A stretch of 64,000 bases of DNA. Origin: Robiginitomaculum sp. GTDB taxonomy: Bacteria; Pseudomonadota; Alphaproteobacteria; Caulobacterales; Maricaulaceae. The stretch is taken from NCBI GenBank assembly GCA_016765135.1, contig JAESQN010000045.1:116540-180539 (forward strand), given 5' to 3'. Below the pieces are notes generated by a model that saw nothing but the letters and a program-made list of their open reading frames with translations, did no database searches and had not been told where the DNA came from. The position numbers were made by a program, and so were the translations under genes. Of the stretch, positions 35,605 through 43,293 are shown piece after piece. Every line of letters begins with the position of its first letter. Within the stretch, counting starts at the first letter, position 1.

Positions 35605-36813
35605 ATGAGCGAAAAACGGATTTTACTGATCATAGGCGGCGGCATTGCGGCGTTTAAAGCGTTGTTGCTGATCCGCCTGTTGGCCAAGCGCGGTGTCAAG
35701 ACCAGCACGGTTATCACCAAAGCAGGCGAAGAGTTTGTCACGCCATTGTCCGTTGGCGGGTTAAGCGGAGAAAAAGTTTATACGGATTTGTTCTCCTTGA
35801 GCGACGAGCAAGAGATGGGCCATATTGAATTATCCCGCTCGGCGGATTTGGTTGTCGTGGTTCCGGCCACCGCAGATTTGATGGCCAAGGCGGCGCGGGG
35901 CCTGGCCAATGATTTGGCCAGCACCACATTGCTGGCCACTGACAAGCGCGTCCTTTATGCACCGGCCATGAATGTACGCATGTGGGAGCATCCGGCCACA
36001 AAACGCAATATTGAAACCTTGCGCGAAAACCATGCTTTGTTTGTAGGCCCTGAAGAGGGCGACATGGCGTGCGGGGAATTTGGTTTTGGCCGCATGGCAG
36101 AGCCGGAAACTATCGTTGAGGCTATCGAGAAAATACTGGCGGGCAAAACCCATTTGGACGATTTGGCCCTCAAGCCGCTCAAAGACAAACATATCCTGAT
36201 CACCGCCGGGCCAACCCGCGAACCCATTGACCCTGTGCGCTATCTGTCCAACCATTCATCGGGCAAACAAGGTTATGCTATTGCCAGAGCTTGTGAACGG
36301 CTGGGTGCGAAAGTCACTTTGGTGTCCGGCCCTGTGGCCATAGCACCCCCGTCTGGTGTTGACATGGTGCAGGTTGAGACTGCCCGCGAAATGCTGACCG
36401 CCTGTGAGAGCGCCTTACCCGCTGACGTGTTTATCAGTGTCGCAGCAGTGGCAGACTGGCGTCCCAAAACGAATACAGATAAAAAAATTAAAAAAGACAA
36501 ACAGGAATTACAACCCTTGGCCTTGAGCGAAAACCCCGATATTTTACGCACCATAGCCAATGGGGAAAACCGTCCCGGACTGGTGATCGGGTTTGCGGCG
36601 GAAACCGATAATGTGCTAAATCATGCTAAGGCCAAATTGGCCAAAAAAAAATGCGATTGGATTGTTGCTAATGATGTATCAGGTGATGTTATGGGAGGGG
36701 ATAATAATACTATGATCATTGTGACCAAAGACGGTGCGGATGAATGGTCGCTAATGAGCAAGCAAGACGCAGCTCATAAATTGGCCCTTAAAATAGTGGA
36801 GACGGTAGCTTGA
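35605..36813 (+). CDS. coaBC: Bifunctional phosphopantothenoylcysteine decarboxylase/synthetase
   Basis: A 402-aa fused enzyme for two steps of coenzyme A synthesis. The N-terminal flavin-binding CoaC domain has GGIAAFKALLLIRLL, GHIELSRSADL, VVPATADLMAKAA and PAMNVRMW. The C-terminal CoaB domain (from ~190) has TAGPTREPIDPVR, NHSSGKQG and a KIKKD region. It follows ubiB by 13 bp and is overlapped at its stop by the TTG start of the next gene. Confidence 0.97.
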   Translation: MSEKRILLIIGGGIAAFKALLLIRLLAKRGVKTSTVITKAGEEFVTPLSVGGLSGEKVYTDLFSLSDEQEMGHIELSRSADLVVVVPATADLMAKAARGLANDLASTTLLATDKRVLYAPAMNVRMWEHPATKRNIETLRENHALFVGPEEGDMACGEFGFGRMAEPETIVEAIEKILAGKTHLDDLALKPLKDKHILITAGPTREPIDPVRYLSNHSSGKQGYAIARACERLGAKVTLVSGPVAIAPPSGVDMVQVETAREMLTACESALPADVFISVAAVADWRPKTNTDKKIKKDKQELQPLALSENPDILRTIANGENRPGLVIGFAAETDNVLNHAKAKLAKKKCDWIVANDVSGDVMGGDNNTMIIVTKDGADEWSLMSKQDAAHKLALKIVETVA

Positions 36814-37301
36814 AGTTTTTATATTTCGTAATGGCGGCGATGGCCTTGTTCAGCACATATACTCGTGCTGACGATAATATCGCCAATTGCGAAATCGTTG
36901 TACAACAGGCGATTGAGGCAGACCCCGAACAAGAGGGCAAACAAATTGAAGGTATCGCCCAAATCGCGACATTCATCCCCGCCGCTGATTTTATCTTTTC
37001 GGTGTTTGATGCCGAGGAAGGGCATATGACCGAGATTGACGACAAACCCATCCGAGCCGTCATGTGTGTCCGCTCGTCCGTGATACCAACCGAATTTGAT
37101 TTTAAAATTATCCGCACGGATGTTCCGTTCTATCTCTCACCTGATTTTGATGCCACAAACAGTGGACTTCTAGCCGTGAGCAAAGCCAAAGACGGGTATG
37201 TCTATGATTATGTTGGCCCGGATTTGCCAGATGATGATATAGCTTTGCTCAAACTACGCATGAAGCGATTAAACAAAAAAGAAACACATCATGAAGATTG
37301 A
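36810..37301 (+). CDS. Small secreted protein of unknown function
   Basis: A 163-aa protein with a signal peptide (MKFLYFVMAAMALFSTYTRA, ~20). The mature part has Cys near 27 and 92 and an acidic composition. A TTG start lies within the coaBC stop (TTGA), and its end overlaps dut by 11 bp, so it is embedded in this operon and translated by coupling. I recognise no family. Placement between coaBC and dut is unusual, since these are normally adjacent. Confidence 0.7.
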   Translation: MKFLYFVMAAMALFSTYTRADDNIANCEIVVQQAIEADPEQEGKQIEGIAQIATFIPAADFIFSVFDAEEGHMTEIDDKPIRAVMCVRSSVIPTEFDFKIIRTDVPFYLSPDFDATNSGLLAVSKAKDGYVYDYVGPDLPDDDIALLKLRMKRLNKKETHHED

Positions 37302-37740
37302 AATTAAACAGTTAGAGAATTTCGGTGATTTACAAATGCCAGCTTACGAAACCGACCTTGCGGCGGGCGTAGATTTGCGTGCGGCTATAGATGCGAATGA
37401 GCCAGTAATATTACAAGCTGGCGAGCGGGTGCTGATTGCTACCGGCTTGGCTATGGCCTTGCCGCCGGGCTATGAAGCTCAAATCCGCCCACGTTCTGGC
37501 CTGGCCTACAAACACGGTATAACCGTGGTCAATTCACCAGGCACTGTTGATGCGGATTACCGGGGTGAAGTGAAAATCTTGCTGATCAATCACGGCCATG
37601 CGACATTTAGTATCAACCGGGGCGACCGAATTGCGCAAATGATCATTGCGCCCGTAACTCAGGCGGTGTTTAATGTGGTAGACACATTGTCCGAGACCCA
37701 GCGAGGTGCTGGTGGTTACGGGTCAACTGGCATCAAATAG
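37291..37740 (+). CDS. dut: dUTP diphosphatase
   Basis: A 149-aa trimeric enzyme hydrolysing dUTP to dUMP and pyrophosphate. All five motifs are present: AGVDLRA, RPRSGLA, GTVDADYRGE, RIAQMII and RGAGGYGSTG at the C-terminus. Length is standard. It overlaps the previous gene by 11 bp and precedes the cysteine synthase by nine bases. Confidence 0.97.
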   Translation: MKIEIKQLENFGDLQMPAYETDLAAGVDLRAAIDANEPVILQAGERVLIATGLAMALPPGYEAQIRPRSGLAYKHGITVVNSPGTVDADYRGEVKILLINHGHATFSINRGDRIAQMIIAPVTQAVFNVVDTLSETQRGAGGYGSTGIK

Positions 37741-37749
37741 GAGAACAGC

Positions 37750-38709
37750 ATGAGTACGGACAAATCCGACCAAAAACCAGGAAGAGGTAAAATTTACGAA
37801 ACCATTTCGGATACTATTGGTGATACGCCATTGGTTCGCATGCCCAAAATCAGTAAAGGCATTGGGGCCGATCTGCTGTTTAAACTGGAATTTTTTAATC
37901 CTGGCGCCAGCGTTAAAGACCGTATTGGCCTGGCCATGATCGAGGATTTGGAAAAGCGCGGCCTGCTGAAACCTGGCGGCACGATTATCGAACCGACGTC
38001 TGGTAATACCGGTATTGGTCTGGCTTTGGTTGCTGCTGCCAAGGGATATAAAGCCGTGTTCACCATGCCCGAAAGCATGTCTATTGAACGGCGCAAATTG
38101 ATCCAGTTGCTGGGCGCTGAAATTGTCTTAACACCTGCCGCCGAAGGCATGCCGGGCGCAATTGCCAAGGCTAATGAACTGGCCAAAGAAATGCCTGGAG
38201 CCGTTCAGGCCGGACAATTTGTCAACCCCGCCAATCCAGCTATTCACCGCGCCACAACTGGGCCGGAGATTTGGAATGATACGGACGGCAAGGTTGATGT
38301 GCTGATATCCGGTGTTGGCACGGGTGGTTCCCTGACGGGCGCTGGCGGGTATCTCAAGGATAAAAACCCGGCCATACAGGTCATCGCATTAGAGCCGGAG
38401 GGTAGCCCATTTCTGTCTAAAGGCGAAAAAGGGCCACATATGATCCAGGGTATTGGTGCAGGCTTTGTGCCAGATATTCTTGATACAGACTTGATCGACG
38501 AGATTGTCACCATCGATAATGAAACCGCTTTTACCACGGCGCGTAATGCCGCCAAGCTTGACGGGGTGCCTGTGGGTATTTCTTCAGGAGCTGCTATTGC
38601 TGCCGCCCTAAAAGTTGGTGCGCGCAAAGATATGGCTGGCAAAACCATTGTCACCATCATCCCGTCTTTCGCCGAGCGTTATCTATCGACCGCATTGTTT
38701 GATTTTTAA
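37750..38709 (+). CDS. cysK: Cysteine synthase (O-acetylserine sulfhydrylase)
   Basis: A 319-aa fold-type II PLP enzyme making cysteine from O-acetylserine and sulfide. The PLP lysine is Lys56 in GASVKDR, the substrate loop is PTSGNTGIG, the phosphate loop GTGGSLTG and the pyridine-contact Ser in GISSGAAI. The N-terminus (~20 residues) is slightly longer than usual. It is in line with dut and a MoeB/ThiF-like gene. CysK versus CysM cannot be separated firmly, but the motifs fit CysK. Confidence 0.92.
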   Translation: MSTDKSDQKPGRGKIYETISDTIGDTPLVRMPKISKGIGADLLFKLEFFNPGASVKDRIGLAMIEDLEKRGLLKPGGTIIEPTSGNTGIGLALVAAAKGYKAVFTMPESMSIERRKLIQLLGAEIVLTPAAEGMPGAIAKANELAKEMPGAVQAGQFVNPANPAIHRATTGPEIWNDTDGKVDVLISGVGTGGSLTGAGGYLKDKNPAIQVIALEPEGSPFLSKGEKGPHMIQGIGAGFVPDILDTDLIDEIVTIDNETAFTTARNAAKLDGVPVGISSGAAIAAALKVGARKDMAGKTIVTIIPSFAERYLSTALFDF

Positions 38710-38717
38710 GGCAAACG

Positions 38718-39482
38718 ATGGAAGCCGACCAGCTTGAACGCTATGCCCGCCAAATCGTCCTGAAGGAGATTGGCGGGGCCGGGCAGCAAGCATTAGGCCG
38801 CACACGTGTTTTGATCGTCGGGGCTGGTGGCCTTGGCGGCCCGGCGGGCCTTTATCTTGCGGCGGCAGGTGTTGGGCATATTGGTATCATTGATGATGAT
38901 GATGTGGATTTATCCAATTTGCACCGCCAAATCCAGTTCGGCACGGTAGATGTGGGCAAACGCAAAACCGCAGCCATGGCCAAGGCCCTGACTGCCCTCA
39001 ATCCACATATCCAGATACAAGAACATGACTACAAATTAGATACTGATAATGCGCAAGGAATCATAAGCGGGTATGATGTGGTGCTGGACGGCACCGATAA
39101 TTTTAAGGCGCGATTTGCGGTCAACGCCGCTTGTCTTAGCGCGCAAATCCCATTGGTCAGCGGCGCGCTTGGACGGTTCGACGGGCAATTAGCGGTGTTT
39201 AAAATGGACCGGTCCAAAAACAAAGAAGCCGCTTGCTACCGCTGTTTTGTCCCCCATGAACCACCGGACGCAGAAACCTGCGCAAGCGTTGGTGTGGTCG
39301 GTGCCCTGGCTGGCATTATCGGCTCCATGATGGCAATGGAGACCCTAAAAATCATTACGGGCGCTGGTGAACCGCTTTACGGCAAACTATTCCTATACAA
39401 CGGCCTGAACGGGGAAGCGCGAACAATAAAACTGCCCAAAGATCCGGCTTGTCCAACATGTTCAAAGTCAAAAACGAAATAA
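38718..39482 (+). CDS. moeB: MoeB/ThiF-family adenylyltransferase
   Basis: A 254-aa E1-like enzyme with the nucleotide loop VGAGGLGGPAGLYL, the RQIQF segment, DGTDNFKARF, two CxxC pairs for zinc (CYRC and CPTC) and TCASVGVVGAL. Such enzymes adenylate a sulfur-carrier protein C-terminus: MoaD for MoeB, ThiS for ThiF. No partner gene is adjacent. It follows cysK by eight bases, which fits a role in sulfur transfer. A good terminator follows. Confidence 0.85.
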   Translation: MEADQLERYARQIVLKEIGGAGQQALGRTRVLIVGAGGLGGPAGLYLAAAGVGHIGIIDDDDVDLSNLHRQIQFGTVDVGKRKTAAMAKALTALNPHIQIQEHDYKLDTDNAQGIISGYDVVLDGTDNFKARFAVNAACLSAQIPLVSGALGRFDGQLAVFKMDRSKNKEAACYRCFVPHEPPDAETCASVGVVGALAGIIGSMMAMETLKIITGAGEPLYGKLFLYNGLNGEARTIKLPKDPACPTCSKSKTK

Positions 39483-39523
39483 CCCCGCTTTGGTGTGTGG
39501 ACCAAAGCAGGGCTATCTTTTTT
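39483..39523 (+). terminator. Intrinsic terminator after moeB
   Basis: Stem CCCCGCTTTGGT (39483-39494) / ACCAAAGCAGGG (39501-39512) with one mismatch, GTGTGG loop, and a T-rich tail ending in TTTTTT at 39518-39523. It ends the ubiB-coaBC-dut-cysK-moeB train. Confidence 0.85.
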
Positions 39524-39761
39524 GCACAACACCACTAAGAGCTGGGGAGGTCCTAAGGTCTTGTACGCGCCCCGGTTAAACTCTGAAACGACCGCTGCAA
39601 TCAGTCGTATGTGAGGGACCGGTTGGGAATCGTATTGCTACAATTCACTTAGAACCTTATCAGATTTTGGAAAAAATACAAGGAAAAACAGACAAAGCCA
39701 TAGCGATATCAGACACATTGGGTGAGGAGTTATGTCTCTACCCTTCTATGAAGTTGAGTGT
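39524..39761. other. Spacer with unexplained sequence, possible small RNA
   Basis: About 240 bp without a convincing gene. Near 39540-39640 are GC-rich patches that could pair: GGTCC with GGACC, and ACGAC with GTCGT around CGCTGCAATCA. The size would suit a small RNA such as 6S RNA, but the usual neighbour (zapA) is absent and I cannot complete a fold. An ATG-initiated frame at 39732 is the shadow of the convergent gene. Confidence 0.2.
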
Positions 39762-40712
39762 TTAACCAGCGGACAGGGAACGAAATATGATTTTTGCCAT
39801 CAAATCGGGTTGAATAAAGCTTGCATATTTTTCATATTTATTCAGCGGGTTATCTTTGAGAATTGCCTCTATGTCCGCACCAGCTTCCATCCGGGCTTGT
39901 ATCAAATCGCGCATATCCACCAGAGCATCATTAAAATATTGCAAATCCGCTTTGCTCGACAGTGGGCCGTGGCCGGGAATAATTTTCGTGTTTTTGTCTG
40001 CTAGGTCCAGTGCGAGCTGTTGGGCGGCAATCATACCGTTTATTGAACCGCCGCCGTCCACATCAATATAAGGCAACATGCCGTTGAAAAAATTATCACC
40101 CATGTGCAAGACATTGGCTTTGGGGAAATACACTAAACTGTCACCATCAGTGTGGGCATTGGCGACATGGATCAGCTTAATCGTTTGGTCGTTGAGAAAT
40201 ATTGTAGAGTTTTCGGAATAGGTGATGACCGGCCAGGCCGCTTTGGGCATGGGCTGTACAGTAGAATTCCAGACCTTGTTTTCGGTCGGCGTACTAAGGC
40301 GCTTGCGCACATTATCATGGGCGATAATGTCTGCGCCGTGTTTATGCATTTGTACATTACCCCCGGTGTGGTCGCCGTGATAATGGGTGTTGATTAAAAA
40401 CCTGACCGGTTTGTCGTTAATGGTTTTTAGAGCGGCGCGTATCTTTGGAGCCATGCGGGCATATTGGTCGTCAATTACCACCAGGCCGTCGGCACCATTT
40501 GACACACCGACATTACCACCTTGTCCGGTAAACATGTAAAGACCACTTCCGAGTTCGGTGACTTTGATATCCGGAAGTTGTGGTTTTTTCACATCTGCAG
40601 GCTTAGCAGCAGGTTTGGCGGCAGGTTTGCTCGAATGGGCGTTTACATTTTGTGACCATGCACTGATCGTAAGAATTGCCATGGCGGCTATCGTAATTTT
40701 CGTAATACTCAT
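39762..40712 (-). CDS. Secreted MBL-fold metallo-hydrolase
   Basis: A 316-aa protein with a signal peptide (~25 residues, ending VNAHS), then an AAKPAAKPA linker and a metallo-beta-lactamase fold. Zinc ligands are in THYHGDHTGG, HTDGDS and IPGHGP. A periplasmic zinc hydrolase; the exact reaction is open (beta-lactamase, quinoprotein-relay type or other). It lies 15 bp after a 2-hydroxyacid dehydrogenase gene in the same direction. Confidence 0.88.
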   Translation of the reverse strand: MSITKITIAAMAILTISAWSQNVNAHSSKPAAKPAAKPADVKKPQLPDIKVTELGSGLYMFTGQGGNVGVSNGADGLVVIDDQYARMAPKIRAALKTINDKPVRFLINTHYHGDHTGGNVQMHKHGADIIAHDNVRKRLSTPTENKVWNSTVQPMPKAAWPVITYSENSTIFLNDQTIKLIHVANAHTDGDSLVYFPKANVLHMGDNFFNGMLPYIDVDGGGSINGMIAAQQLALDLADKNTKIIPGHGPLSSKADLQYFNDALVDMRDLIQARMEAGADIEAILKDNPLNKYEKYASFIQPDLMAKIIFRSLSAG

Positions 40713-40727
40713 AACTTATCTCTTTCA

Positions 40728-41723
40728 CTATTCAGGTGGTAAAACCCTGTCAGGGCAACGATGGCCATCATACAGGGCGCGGATATTGATCATGACCTTT
40801 TCGCCCATTTCAAGACGGGATTCGTGGGTGGCAGACGCAATATGGGGGGCTAAAATCACATTGGGCAAATTAAGAAGCCCCGGATGGATTTCCGGCTCAT
40901 TTTCATAAACATCAAGTCCGGCCCCGGCAATACTCCCGTTGGCCAGTGCGGCCGCTAACGCCGCCTCGTCTATGATTTCGCCGCGTGACGTATTGATAAT
41001 AACCCCGTGGCTCGGCATAAGCGCCAGGCGGTCAGCCGTTATAAGGTGGTGGGTCTGGGGCGTGCTTGGACAATTGACGGAAATAATATCCATATTGGTC
41101 ATCATGGCGTCCAGGTCAGGCCAGTACCGGGCCTCTAAGGCTTTTTCTATTGGGGGAGATACCGGGCTTCGGTTATGGTAATGCACCTTGAGCCCAAAGG
41201 CACTGGCGCGCCTTGCAATGGCTTGACCGATGCGGCCCATACCAACAATGCCCAGTTTTTTGCCGCGTACTCTGTGGCCCAAAATTCCGGTTGGCGTCCA
41301 ACCTTTAAACCCGCCTGCGCGGGTTAGGCGGTCAGCCGCTACCAATCTGCGCGGTACTGCCAAAATCATGGCCATAGCAAAATCGGCGGTGTCTTCGGTC
41401 AATACCCCTGGTGTGTTGGTCACAATGATGTTTTTAGCATGGGCGGCGACCACATCAATATGGTCTGTACCCGCCCCAAAATTAGCGATCAATTGCAAAC
41501 GCGGCCCGGCAGCATTGATCACATCCGCATCAATTTTATCGGTAACTGTTGGCACGAGAACGTCAGCCTTAGCCATTGCGGTTCTCAAATCAGTCTGGTT
41601 CATGGGCGTGTCGGTTTTGTTGAGTGTGGTGTCGAATAGATCCACCAATCGATTGTGTACCGCGCCGGGCAGTCTTCGTGTGACAATGATGGTTGGTTTG
41701 ATGATCTTAGATTCTGTATTCAT
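40728..41723 (-). CDS. D-isomer-specific 2-hydroxyacid dehydrogenase (glyoxylate/hydroxypyruvate reductase-like)
   Basis: A 331-aa NAD(P)-dependent enzyme. The Rossmann loop is GIVGMGRIGQAIARRA, followed by HYHNRS, in which Asn-Arg-Ser in place of an acidic residue hints at NADPH preference. Catalytic residues are Arg in NTSRGEIID, Glu in YENEPE and His in APHIASAT. It reduces glyoxylate, hydroxypyruvate or similar 2-oxoacids. It precedes the MBL gene, and a divergent SH3-like gene starts 114 bp away. Confidence 0.92.
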   Translation of the reverse strand: MNTESKIIKPTIIVTRRLPGAVHNRLVDLFDTTLNKTDTPMNQTDLRTAMAKADVLVPTVTDKIDADVINAAGPRLQLIANFGAGTDHIDVVAAHAKNIIVTNTPGVLTEDTADFAMAMILAVPRRLVAADRLTRAGGFKGWTPTGILGHRVRGKKLGIVGMGRIGQAIARRASAFGLKVHYHNRSPVSPPIEKALEARYWPDLDAMMTNMDIISVNCPSTPQTHHLITADRLALMPSHGVIINTSRGEIIDEAALAAALANGSIAGAGLDVYENEPEIHPGLLNLPNVILAPHIASATHESRLEMGEKVMINIRALYDGHRCPDRVLPPE

Positions 41724-41814
41724 AACCCAAACATGCCTGTTCTTGCCAACTTGGCAAGTAAAGTTTTGGTGTTGTTTACACCTCGTTTATCCTCTTAGCC
41801 CATAAACCATCCGT

Positions 41815-41822
41815 TAACCATC
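41815..41822. promoter_or_regulatory. CtrA-type half site upstream of SH3-like gene
   Basis: TTAACCAT 15 bp before the ATG at 41838, in the context CCGTTAACCATC. TTAACCAT is a known half site for the alphaproteobacterial cell-cycle regulator CtrA. Binding here is inferred. Two more copies are at 44.7-44.8 kb. Confidence 0.35.
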
Positions 41823-41837
41823 AAAAGCAGGCGTGGG

Positions 41838-42449
41838 ATGCTCAAAATGCGGATTATTTCAAGATTGGCTTTTACCGGGATGTTAGCGGCAGCATGTGCC
41901 GCACCTAGTGTAGCACAAACAGTCCCAAATACACCCGACGCCGTAAAACGCCCATCTGTCGCCCGCATTGTCGAAGACGTGCCGGGGCCGAGCCAACGTA
42001 TGACCCGTGATCTGATCCGGGTCAGTGCAACAAAAACCCCGTCTGGCTTTCGGGTACCGCGCTATGTATCGCTTAAATACAGCCTCTCCAATGGCCGCAC
42101 CGGCCCCAGTGCAGATCACCCAGTAAAATGGCAATATAAACGCAGGGGCTTGCCCATGATCGTGGTTGCTGAAACCGAGACCTGGCGCAAAGTGCGCGAT
42201 GCCAATGGCGACGAGACCTGGATGAAGCGAAGATTGCTCGACGGTACTCGCATGGTGCTGGTGCGTAGCGAAATCGCTATACGCGCCAAACCAAGATCCG
42301 ACGCCGCCAAACGAGCTGTCGCCGCCAAAGGCGCTTTACTGGAACTAGGCATCTGCAACCCAAGAGGCTGGTGCCGGGTCATAGACAAAAACCGCAATAT
42401 AAACGGCTACGCGCTCAGATCAATGCTATGGGGCGCGGAGGTTTTGTAG
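41838..42449 (+). CDS. Secreted SH3-like domain protein
   Basis: A 203-aa protein with a signal peptide (cleavage near SVAQ, ~30) and two bacterial SH3-like repeats: VSLKYSLSNGRTGPS through WMKRRLLDG, and MVLVRSEIAIRAKP through GYALRSMLWG. This is the DUF1058/SH3_4-like family, often next to a 2-hydroxyacid dehydrogenase in alphaproteobacteria, as here (divergent). A periplasmic or cell-wall binding role is likely. An in-frame ATG nine bases downstream is an alternative start. Confidence 0.85.
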   Translation: MLKMRIISRLAFTGMLAAACAAPSVAQTVPNTPDAVKRPSVARIVEDVPGPSQRMTRDLIRVSATKTPSGFRVPRYVSLKYSLSNGRTGPSADHPVKWQYKRRGLPMIVVAETETWRKVRDANGDETWMKRRLLDGTRMVLVRSEIAIRAKPRSDAAKRAVAAKGALLELGICNPRGWCRVIDKNRNINGYALRSMLWGAEVL

Positions 42450-42484
42450 GGTTAAAATACACCAAAAAGGCTCTAACCTTTGAT

Positions 42485-42769
42485 CTAACGATCTTCCAAG
42501 CTGTGCCAAACTCTGGCGATAATGACCTGATTTTCAAACAAGCGGTAACGTGCCGTATATCCCTTTGCCCCAAAACGAATGTGTAATTCTCTATAGCCTG
42601 TATCGGGTTCCCAGGGCTGGCCTGTCTCGGGAAATTTGACCAGGACGTCAACACTTTTAAGAATGGTGTCTATAGCGCGACTGGCGGCTTGCGGACTGTG
42701 GGGTAGAATGAAATTGTAAAGCCGCCGCAAATCATTTTTCGCTTCAGGAAGCCATTTAATAACTGCCAT
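42485..42769 (-). CDS. RelE/ParE-family toxin
   Basis: A 94-aa basic protein with the ParE/RelE fold: WLPEAKNDLRRLYNFI (N-terminal helices), ETGQPWEPDTGYRELHIRFGAKGYTARYRLF and IIARVWHSLEDR at the end. ParE members poison gyrase and RelE members cut mRNA on ribosomes; the sequence fits ParE somewhat better. It overlaps the antitoxin stop by one base, so the pair is co-translated. Confidence 0.88.
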   Translation of the reverse strand: MAVIKWLPEAKNDLRRLYNFILPHSPQAASRAIDTILKSVDVLVKFPETGQPWEPDTGYRELHIRFGAKGYTARYRLFENQVIIARVWHSLEDR

Positions 42770-43029
42770 TATGACATGTCGGGTTTAGACAATGTTTTCG
42801 CCCAGGCTTTCATATCTGAATGCGTGATAGCTTCGCCTGTGAGTTCAAATCTTTCCCAACGAGATTTCAGCAATGCTTTTTCTGCTTCAACGGCTTCTTC
42901 CCGTTTGAGGTAGCTTGCCACCGCTTCTTTCATTAAATAATGCGGGGAGCGGTCACGACTATTGCCGAGTTTTTTTAAACGAGCCTGGGTGTTATCATCG
43001 AGACGTATGCCAACGGTAGTATTTGCCAT
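42769..43029 (-). CDS. Ribbon-helix-helix antitoxin
   Basis: An 86-aa protein: N-terminal strand MANTTVGIRLDD, then an RHH DNA-binding core with SPHYLMKEAVASYLKREE and a C-terminal toxin-binding tail rich in Trp/Lys. It neutralises the adjacent ParE/RelE toxin and represses the pair. The start at 43029 is chosen because it begins the RHH strand and lies just after a perfect palindromic operator; an open frame extends upstream but has no family similarity. Confidence 0.86.
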   Translation of the reverse strand: MANTTVGIRLDDNTQARLKKLGNSRDRSPHYLMKEAVASYLKREEAVEAEKALLKSRWERFELTGEAITHSDMKAWAKTLSKPDMS

Positions 43030-43040
43030 ATTCATATATC

Positions 43041-43081
43041 CAATATTATTGTGTTGCACAAAGTATAACACAATAATATTG
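43041..43081 (-). promoter_or_regulatory. Perfect 15-bp palindromic operator of the toxin-antitoxin pair
   Basis: CAATATTATTGTGTT (43041-43055) and AACACAATAATATTG (43067-43081) are exact inverted repeats with an 11-bp spacer, 11 bp upstream of the antitoxin ATG. On the minus strand the spacer region reads TTATACTTTG, so a -10 box (TATACT) is embedded in the site. Binding by the RHH antitoxin is inferred. Confidence 0.8.
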
Positions 43082-43293
43082 GACGTGCAAACCATTTTAA
43101 AAAAAACTGTATCTACACCATCAAAAAGTTGTGGGTACGTCAGAATTACAGTGGTACCCGCCAAAGACACATTGTGGCTGGTGTTATATTGCCACGTCTG
43201 AATGTGGCTTGCCTGTTCACACAAATGTTACACGACTATTTGTGAAGTATAGTAACAACATTAGGGTTATCTCTAATGTGAAGGACTTTCGTT

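Noticed and set aside
39540..39700. Firm 6S RNA call
   Set aside because: I could not complete the closed helix with a central bubble, and the usual neighbour zapA is absent, so it is only mentioned as a possibility.
39732..40004. 90-codon open frame starting with a plausible GAGGAG site
   Set aside because: Most of it is the reverse of the metallo-hydrolase gene, and the translation has no fold pattern. The ribosome-site match is probably chance.
42769..43224. Longer version of the antitoxin with 65 extra N-terminal residues
   Set aside because: The extension would translate the perfect operator palindrome and has no family similarity; the RHH strand begins at 43029.
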